This document shows positions 1-5,959 of a stretch of DNA of 5,959 bases, one piece after another. Made by a program: the position numbers and the translations under genes. Origin of the DNA: Candidatus Wallbacteria bacterium. Its GTDB lineage: Bacteria; Muiribacteriota; UBA6191; JACPRK01. Location of the stretch: NCBI GenBank assembly GCA_016199905.1, contig JACQFU010000028.1:1-5959 (forward strand), written 5' to 3'. Under the pieces are notes generated by a model. That model saw nothing but the letters and a program-made list of their open reading frames with translations. It was not told the origin of the DNA and made no database searches. Numbering within the stretch: the stretch's first letter is position 1; each line of letters starts with the position of its first letter.

Positions 1-3000
1 CGGCTTCCACGGAGACGGCGGCCAGGTTGGTCAAGCTCGTGGCCTGGAGAAGTTGCGTAACGGATGCTGCCGCGGCGACGTTGTCGCCCTCGTTGTTCTC
101 GAAAACGTTTCGGAAGGGGTCTGCTTGGGCAACAACCGCGTATGCGCCCGGATGGGCCAGCAAGGGCACGGCGAACGTCGCCGTGAGAGGCAGCGCGACT
201 CCCGCCCCTAGCCCCCTCACAGCGATGTCCCCCAACCGCAGCCTCATGGGCGGAGAGCTGGCCGGATCGCGCTCTTCGATGAAGAAGACGACTGCAAACG
301 TCGCCACAACCGAGATGGACGAGGAGTTCGTTACCGTGGCCGTGACTTGCACCGGGGCCCCCGGCTGCGTCGAGGCGGGACCTCCGACTGCGCCGGGAAT
401 CAAGTTTGGCAAGGACGTCGGGTTCGGCGGAGTAACGGTCACGGACGCCGGCCGCGGCGGCAAGTCGCCGAACCTCGGCTGGGAAAGAGCCGCCCTCGGA
501 TCTATTATGGACACGAGAGAGTAATTGCCTCCATTGAGGTTCGGATCGGGCACCGGCACGAACGGAACCACGACTTGCTGGGTGACCTGCCTCACCTCGT
601 TGGGGCGCAAGCCAGGCACCACGGTCTCCCCGAAGGGATTGTCGTTTCCAGCGGGTGGCGTGAAGAGGTCGAGCCCCAACGTCACGTCCACGGGCTGAGT
701 GCCGCCGATCATCTCGAGCGTCGAGGTGACGCGGATGGTTTGGCCTGACGAAAAGACAGTCGGACTGCAAGTGATGCCGCGGTTGATCAAGTCGAAGTCG
801 CCCGAGGTCGTGATGGCCATCGTGCCGGCCGAACCCACTGTGTTGTTCGTTTTGGAGAACTCGGGAACGGTCCCGAGGACGTCGGCGATGAACCCCAGGA
901 CGTAGGTGCCGGCCGCCAGCGTGAGCGGAACCCGGGCCGGGGCCGTCAGGACCGTCGTCTGCCCGGCTGCCAGGCCGCCGACCGGGATGCTGGCCACGAG
1001 TGCATCGCCGCCGACCGGGGCCGATGGGGGCAGAAAGATACGATCGCGAGACAGCACGAAAGCGCTGGCGAAGGCCGGCGATCGCACGTGGCCGCGGTTT
1101 CGAATCGACGCAGATACCCCGAAGAGCTCGCCGGTCTTCGCCGCGGTGCGAGTGAACGCCGCCGACAAGGCCACGAGATCCGCTTGAGTATCGAGGGGCC
1201 GGCCGATCGTCATCGACGTGGCCGCAAATGCCACGTTGTTGCTTCGATCCGGGTCGGTCAGTGCGCCGGGCAAATCGACTGCCAGGCCCAGGATGTACGA
1301 GCCCGAGGTCAGGACTGAGGGCACGACCGGGGCCGTAGTGATCGCCCGCGTGGCTCCCCCGGAAACCGGCGTGACGCCCACGGGATCGCCCAGGAACACG
1401 TCATCGGCTCGCGAGAACACACGGTCCTTCGACAGGAAGAACTGAACCGAAAAACCTGGAGACGTTGCTGCACTGCGGTTCTTGACACCGGCGACGACCA
1501 GGACGTTGTCTTCGACGCTGCCGGAGCTTGGCCCGGAGACGCTTGTGACCGAGATGTCGGCCGGATTGACCAAGGTCGTCAGGCCGGCGCTGAAGAGGAT
1601 GTTGTTCGAACGATTGCTCTCCAGAACGTTGCCGGCCTGGTTCACCTCGGCTGACGCGGCGTAGACGTTCGGGGGCAGGTTCGCCGGGTACCCCGACGTG
1701 ACGGCGACGGTCGCGCTGGCGCCTGGAGCCAGTGGCGGCGTGTCAGCGAGGGCGACCATCACATCCTGGGCTTGGCGCGTGAGCGTCCGGCCGACCCAGA
1801 ACCCGGTCTTGCTCGCCGGTGCCGGCGTCCCGCCGATGTTCCGGACGCTGGCCGTAAAGGTCGCCGCAAAACCGAGCAAACCCGCTGGCTGTGCAACGTA
1901 GCTCGATACGACCAGATCCGCCAAATCTGCCGGCGTGGAAACGAGCGTCGAGGCCGCGCCGATCGCCGTGTTGTTCGACTCGTTGGCCTCTTGCACGGTT
2001 GCGCCGACATCGGCGATCATTCCGACTCTGTAAGTCCCGCTCGACAGCGTCGCCGGCACCAGACCTCGAACCGTCACAGCCGTGCTGGCGCCCCGCGCGA
2101 GAGATGCGACCGATGTGGTTCCGATCAGAGGATCTGCGACGCTGACGGTGCCGCTCGACGACAAGACGAACCCGACCTGGAACGTCCCCGCGGCCGAGCC
2201 GCCTCCGTTTGTAACGACTCCGGACGCCAGAATGCCCTTGTCGATCGATGCAGTGGCCGGCCCGGTCACTGCCGAGGACGTCAGGTCCGGATCGGAGGCA
2301 GTCCCGTTGCGCGGAAGCACCGCGAAGGCCGATGGCGCACCGAAGTTGTTGCTCTCCGAAGACTCGTGCACCAAGTCGTCCGGGTCGGCCTTCAACACCA
2401 GGAAGTAGTTGCCCGGGGGCACTGGGGGTATTGCGACAGTAGTGACGGCGGACTTCGTCGCTGGGCTCGGTCCTGTCGTGAAGTCGAGAAACCCGAGGCG
2501 ACCGACTTCGCGCGCAGTTTCGTCGGGGATGGCGTGAGCAGAAAGCATGACGGCGCCGAGCGCGCTGAAGTTAGCGGAGCCGCCGGCAGTGCCGTCGAAG
2601 ATGCCGTCCAGTGAGGTTGTCACCTGAACGACATCGCTGGGCAGGGCCGATGCCTGCGCGGAAAGCGTCCCGTTGGAGAAGTCCGGGAGGTTCGCGTTGG
2701 TGTTCTGGTAGATGCCGATCGTCAGGTCATAGCGAGTCATGGTCAGACCGCTGGTGCACTCGAAGAGGTAGTCGCCGGCGGCCGGCGCCGTGAAGCTGAT
2801 GGCCGAGACCTTCTTGCTGCTGGCGTTGAGGCCATGGAAGGCCGGAAGCACCCGGGTCCCTGTCACGTCGAAAAACGTGGCGCCGAACAACGGGCCCGGA
2901 CTGGAAAACGCCGTGACACGAATGGCCAAGGTCTCGCCGAACTGCAGGCGCACCTTGTAGAAGTCGACATCGGTCGCGCTGTCGAAGGCGGCACGGTAGG

Positions 3001-3193
3001 CCGTAGGCGGGAACGTGCCTCCCGGGGCAAAGAGAGTGGCGGTGGCCGGTGTGTCGTTACCGGTCACCCCTTCGAGAGAAGGATTCCCTTGCCGGTCCAG
3101 CGGCACCTGGCCGGCCAGAGGCGCGGCCGACAGTGCCAGGACAAAAGCGATCAGGCAAATCGGGTTTCCCACGCGGTTCTTCTGGACGATCAT
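1..3193 (-). CDS. Large secreted PPC/CARDB-repeat surface protein (3' end outside window)
   Basis: I read this frame from an ATG at 3193-3191 to the window edge without a stop: 1064 codons plus one base, so the C-terminus is missing. The start is supported by a GGAAGG Shine-Dalgarno 7 nt upstream and by an in-frame TAA just beyond it. Residues 1-29 look like a Sec signal peptide: a short polar start with K5 and R7, a hydrophobic core PICLIAFVLALSAAPLAG, and likely cleavage near A27-G28. Residues about 43-163 resemble a bacterial pre-peptidase C-terminal (PPC) domain, including DVDFYKVRLQFGETLAIRV from residue 75. From residue 168 onward, CARDB-like Ig-fold units repeat about every 125 residues. 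PPC and CARDB domains are known from exported proteins and are linked to carbohydrate or protein contact and cell adhesion. No catalytic domain is visible. A role as an extracellular adhesin or spacer is inferred. A C-terminal sorting signal, if any, lies outside the window. Confidence 0.9.
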   Translation of the reverse strand, partial: MIVQKNRVGNPICLIAFVLALSAAPLAGQVPLDRQGNPSLEGVTGNDTPATATLFAPGGTFPPTAYRAAFDSATDVDFYKVRLQFGETLAIRVTAFSSPGPLFGATFFDVTGTRVLPAFHGLNASSKKVSAISFTAPAAGDYLFECTSGLTMTRYDLTIGIYQNTNANLPDFSNGTLSAQASALPSDVVQVTTSLDGIFDGTAGGSANFSALGAVMLSAHAIPDETAREVGRLGFLDFTTGPSPATKSAVTTVAIPPVPPGNYFLVLKADPDDLVHESSESNNFGAPSAFAVLPRNGTASDPDLTSSAVTGPATASIDKGILASGVVTNGGGSAAGTFQVGFVLSSSGTVSVADPLIGTTSVASLARGASTAVTVRGLVPATLSSGTYRVGMIADVGATVQEANESNNTAIGAASTLVSTPADLADLVVSSYVAQPAGLLGFAATFTASVRNIGGTPAPASKTGFWVGRTLTRQAQDVMVALADTPPLAPGASATVAVTSGYPANLPPNVYAASAEVNQAGNVLESNRSNNILFSAGLTTLVNPADISVTSVSGPSSGSVEDNVLVVAGVKNRSAATSPGFSVQFFLSKDRVFSRADDVFLGDPVGVTPVSGGATRAITTAPVVPSVLTSGSYILGLAVDLPGALTDPDRSNNVAFAATSMTIGRPLDTQADLVALSAAFTRTAAKTGELFGVSASIRNRGHVRSPAFASAFVLSRDRIFLPPSAPVGGDALVASIPVGGLAAGQTTVLTAPARVPLTLAAGTYVLGFIADVLGTVPEFSKTNNTVGSAGTMAITTSGDFDLINRGITCSPTVFSSGQTIRVTSTLEMIGGTQPVDVTLGLDLFTPPAGNDNPFGETVVPGLRPNEVRQVTQQVVVPFVPVPDPNLNGGNYSLVSIIDPRAALSQPRFGDLPPRPASVTVTPPNPTSLPNLIPGAVGGPASTQPGAPVQVTATVTNSSSISVVATFAVVFFIEERDPASSPPMRLRLGDIAVRGLGAGVALPLTATFAVPLLAHPGAYAVVAQADPFRNVFENNEGDNVAAAASVTQLLQATSLTNLAAVSVEA
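44..2692 (-). repeat. Tandem array of seven CARDB-like repeats (protein-level)
   Basis: Seven units of about 120-132 residues follow one another from residue 168 to about 1050. Each opens with a D/N-L strand: near D171, D303, D426, D546, D672, D801 and N930. Most close with a G-x-Y strand, an acidic turn, and a Ser/Thr-Asn-Asn dyad. The dyads are at N282-N283, N407-N408, N530-N531, N652-N653 and N783-N784. Unit 7 has the variant E-N-N-E-G-D-N ending at N1038. Unit 6 (about 799-905) lacks the dyad and ends in DPRAALSQPRFGD. An eighth unit may begin near residue 1052. The repeats are clear in protein but strongly diverged in DNA, which points to old duplication. This pattern fits the CARDB family (cell adhesion related domain found in bacteria). 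Confidence 0.8.
2703..3067 (-). other. PPC-like domain of the large surface protein
   Basis: Residues about 43-163 of the large protein match the layout of PPC domains. There is an opening EGVTGNDTPATATLF segment, then the hallmark D-V-D-F-Y at 75-79, followed by VRLQFGETLAIRV, where the family usually has a D-W/F-Y strand followed by a G-E/D-T-L turn. The closing strands are SFTAPAAGDYLFECTSG (133-149) and TRYDLTIGIY (153-162). In known proteins this beta-sandwich domain sits beside secreted peptidases or repeat regions and is thought to aid secretion or substrate contact. Here it is N-terminal, directly after the signal peptide, and no peptidase domain follows within the visible part. Boundaries are approximate. 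Confidence 0.75.
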
Positions 3194-3200
3194 GGCCAGC

Positions 3201-3206
3201 CCTTCC
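3201..3206 (-). promoter_or_regulatory. Shine-Dalgarno of the PPC/CARDB gene
   Basis: The minus strand reads GGAAGG, 7 nt before the ATG at 3193. A TAA lies in the same frame a few codons upstream, so only weak TTG or CTG alternatives exist, and this site decides the start in favour of the ATG. Confidence 0.65.
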
Positions 3207-3225
3207 GGTGACAACGCGCCTTAGA

Positions 3226-3244
3226 GCGCCCGAAATGCGGGCGC
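3226..3244 (-). other. Perfect GC-rich stem-loop between HEAT gene and PPC/CARDB gene
   Basis: On the minus strand GCGCCCG, a five-base loop CATTT, and CGGGCGC form a perfect 7-bp stem. The 3' flank is TCTAAGG, with no U-run, so this is not a standard intrinsic terminator. It sits 32 nt upstream of the ATG at 3193 and downstream of the HEAT gene stop. It may stabilise the mRNA end, attenuate read-through, or structure the 5' leader of the next gene. The function is unknown. Confidence 0.4.
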
Positions 3245-3294
3245 AGCCATCACCAGACCTTCGCCTGGGGCGACCGGCCCGGTAAGACCCAGCC

Positions 3295-3300
3295 AGTATA
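3295..3300 (-). promoter_or_regulatory. Weak candidate -10 element upstream of the PPC/CARDB gene
   Basis: The minus strand reads TATACT, five of six matches to the sigma-70 -10 consensus, in the 129-bp gap after the HEAT gene. I see no good -35 hexamer at 16-18 nt; the nearest TTGACA-like sequence, CTGACG, is about 28 nt away. It could mark a separate promoter for the large gene, but the support is only a short match. Confidence 0.2.
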
Positions 3301-3322
3301 CGACGTCCCGACCGTGGGAGTA

Positions 3323-3673
3323 CTAGATCGTCAGACTATCGCCGGAACCCGCGGGGGCCGGGGAGCGCAAGCCGAGCCTCTCGACCGACGCCAGGGCCCG
3401 GGTGCGGACCGTGGGGTCCTCGTCGCGTGCGAGGCTGTCGAGTTGGTTGACCACCTGCGTGGTCGGCGCCATCTCGCCAAGGACGTACGCAGCGCTCGAA
3501 CGGAAGAAGTTCGACGTGTGCACGACCATCTCGCGCAGTGTGCACTCCGCCATCCTGTAGCCGGACCGGAGCAGTGGAATGAGCGCGTTGGCCCGGACGC
3601 GGTTGCTTTTGTCGTCCAGGTACGGCGGCAGCAACTCCAGCAACTCCTCCGGAGAACAGATGGCCGAGAGTGC
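3323..3673 (-). pseudogene. C-terminal part of the HEAT-repeat protein, beyond the amber codon
   Basis: This is the same reading frame as the preceding part, with no frameshift: 116 codons and then a TAG at 3325-3323. It completes the interrupted repeat with ALSAICS and adds about three more: EELLELLPPYLDDKSNRVRA, then REMVVHTSNFFRSSAAYVLG, then LARDEDPTVRTRALASVERL. A short Ser/Gly/Pro tail follows. The fused protein would be 343 codons with about nine HEAT repeats. If TAG is read as a stop, this part is expressed only by read-through or re-initiation. A GGAGGAG at 3644-3650 precedes TTG codons at 3641-3643 and 3632-3634, but those bases also encode the expected EELLELL, so this may be chance. 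Conservation of repeat residues such as the V-R pairs suggests the lesion is recent, the codon is read through, or the base call is wrong. Confidence 0.7.
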
Positions 3674-3676
3674 CTA
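3674..3676 (-). other. In-frame TAG inside the HEAT-repeat gene
   Basis: The codon lies between GCC ATC and GCA CTC, where HEAT repeats usually carry a charged or polar residue between small residues (V-R-A-G-A-I-x-A-L-S-A-I). One substitution from CAG, GAG or AAG would create it. The HEAT gene itself and the upstream TadG-like gene both end in TAG, so TAG appears to serve as a normal stop here and wholesale amber recoding is unlikely. Confidence 0.85.
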
Positions 3677-4354
3677 GATGGCACCCGCACGGACACGCTG
3701 ACTGTCGTCTTTCAGCAGGGCAACGAAGAGTTTCTTCAACTCGGGATTTGCCGCCCTCGCCAGGAGAGAGACCGAGAGTGCCCTCACTCGTTCGTCCTCA
3801 TCCTGATGCGTACGGGCGGCCAGCACGAACTCGCAGGCCAAGCAGTCCCGTGTGCCGCAGAAGGCCTGCAGGATGCTGTACCGGAGCTTGGCGTTTTGCG
3901 CCGAAGCGAATCGCTGTTGCAACAACTCGATGGCGTCGGCGTCGAGCCGCAGCGCCAGGATTTCGACGATGGTGTTGGCGACGTAGGGCTCGGCGTCCAG
4001 GCATGACGCAAACGCTCTCTTGACGTCGGCATCGGGCCAAAGCGCAGCCAGTGCCCGCCCAGCTTCCGAACGGTTCGGTCCCCAATTGTCGTGGAGGCAG
4101 ATCTCGAGCAACCGCGTCTTCAATGCGAAGACGTGCTCTAGCACGACCAACTCCCTCAAGGCAGAGTACCGGATCTCCGCCGTATCCTCGGTTAGCCTAT
4201 CTCCAAGTTCTCGAATTGCAGTCTGTGGAGTCACTTCGCCACCCCCGTCATCGTAAAAGTCCGCGCTCTGTTTTTTTGCGGTCTCCGGGCAGGTCCCCAG
4301 AAGGATAAGGATCGCGAGGCCCAATGTCAACCCTGGAGTCGTGACGGGGAGCAC
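3674..4354 (-). CDS. HEAT-repeat exported protein, N-terminal part ending at an in-frame amber codon
   Basis: This frame starts at a GTG (4354-4352) preceded by a purine-rich AGAGGGG about 8 nt upstream, and gives 226 residues before a TAG. Residues 1-21 are hydrophobic (TPGLTLGLAILILLGT), followed by C22 and polar PETAKK. This could be a signal peptide or a lipoprotein signal, but the residue before the cysteine is Thr and the N-terminus lacks a positive charge, so the lipobox is poor. From about residue 43, helical pairs of about 31 residues follow the HEAT/PBS-lyase pattern, for example EDERVRALSVSLLARA (186-201) and LLKDDSQRVRAGAI (213-226). HEAT repeats make alpha-solenoid scaffolds for protein binding, and no enzymatic motif is seen. 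The gene lies 56 bp behind the TadG-like gene and is probably co-transcribed with it. The TAG cuts the sixth repeat in half, and the same frame continues with further HEAT repeats. Confidence 0.8.
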   Translation of the reverse strand: MLPVTTPGLTLGLAILILLGTCPETAKKQSADFYDDGGGEVTPQTAIRELGDRLTEDTAEIRYSALRELVVLEHVFALKTRLLEICLHDNWGPNRSEAGRALAALWPDADVKRAFASCLDAEPYVANTIVEILALRLDADAIELLQQRFASAQNAKLRYSILQAFCGTRDCLACEFVLAARTHQDEDERVRALSVSLLARAANPELKKLFVALLKDDSQRVRAGAI

Positions 4355-4362
4355 GCTTTGGG

Positions 4363-4377
4363 CCCCTCTCGAAGGGG
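4363..4377 (-). promoter_or_regulatory. Small hairpin overlapping the HEAT-gene ribosome binding site
   Basis: The minus strand reads CCCCT, loop TCGAG, AGGGG in the 56-bp gap upstream of the GTG at 4354. The 3' arm overlaps the purine-rich stretch that would serve as the Shine-Dalgarno. A 5-bp stem is weak. It could reduce initiation when free, or be melted by ribosomes leaving the upstream gene. No promoter or terminator is visible in this gap. Confidence 0.25.
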
Positions 4378-4410
4378 GATGTGGCGAGGAAACGCTCTCG
4401 CAGCGGACGG

Positions 4411-5958
4411 CTACTCGACCAGGATCACCCGTTGTGTCAGCACGGTCCCGCTGTTGCCCAGTGTGCCGATCGCCTCGTCGTAGTGGAAGGACTGGTTACC
4501 GCCGATATCGATCGACTTGGCGTAGATGCGGCCATAGAAGTCCCCGTTGTCGGGGCCGCCTCCTCCTCCGATGGAAAGGTCAAAGCCAGGCGCGTAGAGG
4601 TCGCCCGCGAAGCTTCCGGCGCCTGCTATGGACAGGGTCGGCCCGCCGCTCGAACAAGCCGTGGAGAGATCCATCGTGCTCGAACCTGAGTAGAAGAGCA
4701 CGTTCCGGGCGTTGTCGTTGTTGCCAAAATTTGTCTGACCGCGGATCTTGAAAGTCCGCCCGCAGCTGTCGGCGTCCAGGTAGATAATCGTCTTGTAGAT
4801 CGAGGAACCCCGGACCGACAGGTCCGTCGTGTTCCCGATGTCGATGTTCATGAAGTAGTAGGTGTAGCCCGCGTCGAGGCAGATGACCTTCTTGTTGGAA
4901 CCACCGTCGCAGGCGCTCGACGGGGCGGGGCCGGTGTCGTTCGCCAGGTTGAAGTTGGGGAATGCTAGTTCGCTCGCCTTGACGTAGCCGGTCACATGGC
5001 CGTTGTCGTTCTGCGTGGCCGAGGCCATCAGGCAACTGGAGCCGGAACCTTGTTGCGGCAAGGAGCCTGCCGGCCGTGGAAACGCGCAAACCTCCTTGAA
5101 GGTCACCTGCGGTAGGTTCAGCGGGGAGACGGTGGCCTTGATCGCGATAGTCCCGCTTCCGGCCGGATACACGGTCGGGTGGACGTTCGACGTGAATCCC
5201 GTGGGCTGCGACGGGCCGCCCGTGATGACGTTGCCGAAGATGTCGAAGCTATTGCCGGAGATGCTGGTCTGGCCTACGGCGGAGTTGCCCCCGTGATGAT
5301 CGATGTTGCCGTTGTAGTCGAACGTCCCGTCGCTGCAGCCGACGGCCATCTCGCGGGCGTAAGGCCCTCCCGAACTGTCCGTGTGAATACGCTGGGTCAG
5401 GTAATCGCCGCTGCGCGAGTCGTAGCTGTCGATAGCGTTGGCGCTGTTGCCGTGGATGCGGACGGATGTCTTTCCGTAGAACGCGCAGTTTCGAGGGGGA
5501 GGCGTGGTGGCCTGGGTCCGCGACGCCTTGGAGTGAATTCCTATGTTGAAGGCCGGCAGCCGAAACAGGTTGAGAAAGAAAAAATCTGCCGCGATCGACT
5601 TGTCGAGGGCCACGGCGTCGATGTTGTCGGTGGCCGTGTTGTACGTGAAGGTCGAGTTGGCGATCGGAAAATAGCCCGACCCGTAGCCGTTGGCGGCTCC
5701 GAACTTCTGGATGACGCCCGTCATCAGCGATCTCTCCGTGGCCGTGGAGATGTTGGTCTGGGCCGTGGAGCTGTTGCGCTGCTCGTAGGCATAGACGACC
5801 GTGGCCAGTGCCAGCATCGCTCCCGTGTCCGCCTGGACCTGGATCTCGGCTTTGCGCGAGTAGTGGTATCCGATGTCCACCACGAGCGCCATGAAGGCGA
5901 AGAAGACGAACAGGCCCGGAACGAGGAACACCACGACGGCTCCCGATCGAGCAGGCAA
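4411..5958 (-). CDS. TadE/TadG-like membrane-anchored surface protein with PilX/DUF7305-like C-terminus (5' end at or beyond window edge)
   Basis: The frame gives 515 residues from a TTG at the very edge to a TAG at 4413-4411. The true start is probably upstream, as TadG proteins usually have a short basic leader. Residues 6-28 form one membrane segment (GAVVVFLVPGLFVFFAFMAL, then VVD). It is followed by IGYHYSRKAEIQVQADTGAM, the signature of the TadE/G-like N-terminal domain of Flp-type pilus assembly proteins, where the family more often has A-A-D-A-A-A-L-A. The rest should lie outside the membrane. Residues 160-250 are rich in G-N turns (RIHGNSAN, NGNIDHHGGN, SGNSFDIFGNVITGG). Residues about 380-498 resemble the DUF7305 region of PilX-type proteins, with GDLYAPGFDLSIGGGG and GNQSFHYDEAIG (H492 in HYDEA). 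Eight cysteines, C158 to C435, all lie in the extracytoplasmic part and could form disulfides. A surface or pilus-associated structural role is inferred; no other tad genes are in view. Confidence 0.85.
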   Translation of the reverse strand: MPARSGAVVVFLVPGLFVFFAFMALVVDIGYHYSRKAEIQVQADTGAMLALATVVYAYEQRNSSTAQTNISTATERSLMTGVIQKFGAANGYGSGYFPIANSTFTYNTATDNIDAVALDKSIAADFFFLNLFRLPAFNIGIHSKASRTQATTPPPRNCAFYGKTSVRIHGNSANAIDSYDSRSGDYLTQRIHTDSSGGPYAREMAVGCSDGTFDYNGNIDHHGGNSAVGQTSISGNSFDIFGNVITGGPSQPTGFTSNVHPTVYPAGSGTIAIKATVSPLNLPQVTFKEVCAFPRPAGSLPQQGSGSSCLMASATQNDNGHVTGYVKASELAFPNFNLANDTGPAPSSACDGGSNKKVICLDAGYTYYFMNIDIGNTTDLSVRGSSIYKTIIYLDADSCGRTFKIRGQTNFGNNDNARNVLFYSGSSTMDLSTACSSGGPTLSIAGAGSFAGDLYAPGFDLSIGGGGGPDNGDFYGRIYAKSIDIGGNQSFHYDEAIGTLGNSGTVLTQRVILVE

Positions 5959-5959
5959 G

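Larger units (their letters stand above)
3194..3322. other. Intergenic region between HEAT gene and PPC/CARDB gene
   Basis: These 129 bp contain no credible coding. They hold the Shine-Dalgarno, the 7-bp stem-loop, the weak -10-like hexamer, and a short palindrome ACCGG-C-CCGGT near 3272-3282 whose single-base loop cannot form a useful hairpin. The length leaves room for an independent promoter, unlike the shorter gap upstream of the HEAT gene. Confidence 0.5.

Noticed and set aside
27..524. Plus-strand open frame of 165 codons at the left edge
   Set aside because: It is antisense to CARDB unit 7, which shows the expected strand pattern and Asn-rich closing turn. The plus-strand product has no recognisable features.
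1772..2614. Plus-strand open frame of 280 codons
   Set aside because: It lies antisense to the CARDB repeats, is Arg/Gly/Ala-rich, low in hydrophobic core, and has no family resemblance. High-G+C coding DNA commonly leaves such open antisense frames.
3226..3244. Intrinsic terminator for the HEAT gene
   Set aside because: The stem is perfect but the coding-strand 3' flank is TCTAAGG with no U-tract, so I list it only as an unexplained stem-loop.
3674..3676. Genome-wide reassignment of TAG to an amino acid
   Set aside because: The TadG-like gene and the full HEAT frame both terminate in TAG at sensible C-termini, and the large PPC/CARDB frame contains no internal TAG.
3314..4006. Plus-strand open frame of 230 codons opposite the HEAT gene
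   Set aside because: Its product is Arg/Gln/Gly-rich without recognisable domains, while the minus strand gives clear HEAT repeats through the same bases.
4341..4751. Plus-strand open frame of 136 codons opposite the end of the TadG-like gene
   Set aside because: It encodes an Arg/Ser-rich product across both a gene junction and the conserved HYDEA-containing C-terminus on the other strand.
1..5959. CRISPR array, tRNA, rRNA, insertion sequence or phage genes
   Set aside because: I saw no direct DNA repeats with regular spacers, no cloverleaf or rRNA-like segment, no transposase motifs and no terminal inverted repeats. The repeats present are protein-level and diverged in DNA.

Overview
The window is a G+C-rich bacterial segment in which all recognisable coding lies on the minus strand. 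Read in the direction of transcription (right to left), it holds three genes for exported or envelope proteins. First is a TadE/TadG-like membrane-anchored surface protein, 4411-5958, whose 5' end is at or beyond the window edge. Second is a small HEAT-repeat protein with an N-terminal hydrophobic export signal, 3323-4354, interrupted by one in-frame TAG codon. Third is a very large secreted protein with a PPC-like domain followed by a long CARDB-like repeat array, 1-3193, whose 3' end lies outside the window.

The organism cannot be fixed from this window. High G+C, large secreted CARDB/PPC proteins, lone TadG-like proteins and HEAT-repeat proteins are a combination seen in Planctomycetota, Myxococcota, Acidobacteriota and related uncultured lineages. 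I lean weakly to Planctomycetota. There are no RNA genes, insertion sequences, CRISPR arrays or phage genes visible.

Layout: the gap between the TadG-like gene and the HEAT gene is 56 bp, consistent with one transcript. The gap between the HEAT gene and the PPC/CARDB gene is 129 bp and holds a perfect 7-bp GC stem-loop, a weak -10-like hexamer and a clear Shine-Dalgarno sequence. The last gene may therefore have its own start of transcription or be attenuated relative to the others.

How the genes may work together is inference. The TadG-like protein has a one-pass membrane anchor and a glycine/asparagine-rich C-terminal domain of the kind found with PilX/TadG pilus-associated proteins. The CARDB protein looks like an extracellular adhesin or stalk. 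The HEAT protein could be a periplasmic scaffold. A surface-adhesion cluster is reasonable, but no secretion ATPase, prepilin peptidase or secretin gene is visible to confirm it. The most notable points are the single amber codon inside an otherwise intact HEAT repeat, and the more than 1064-codon stop-free PPC/CARDB frame with at least seven repeats. I did not find convincing evidence of a wholly new system.
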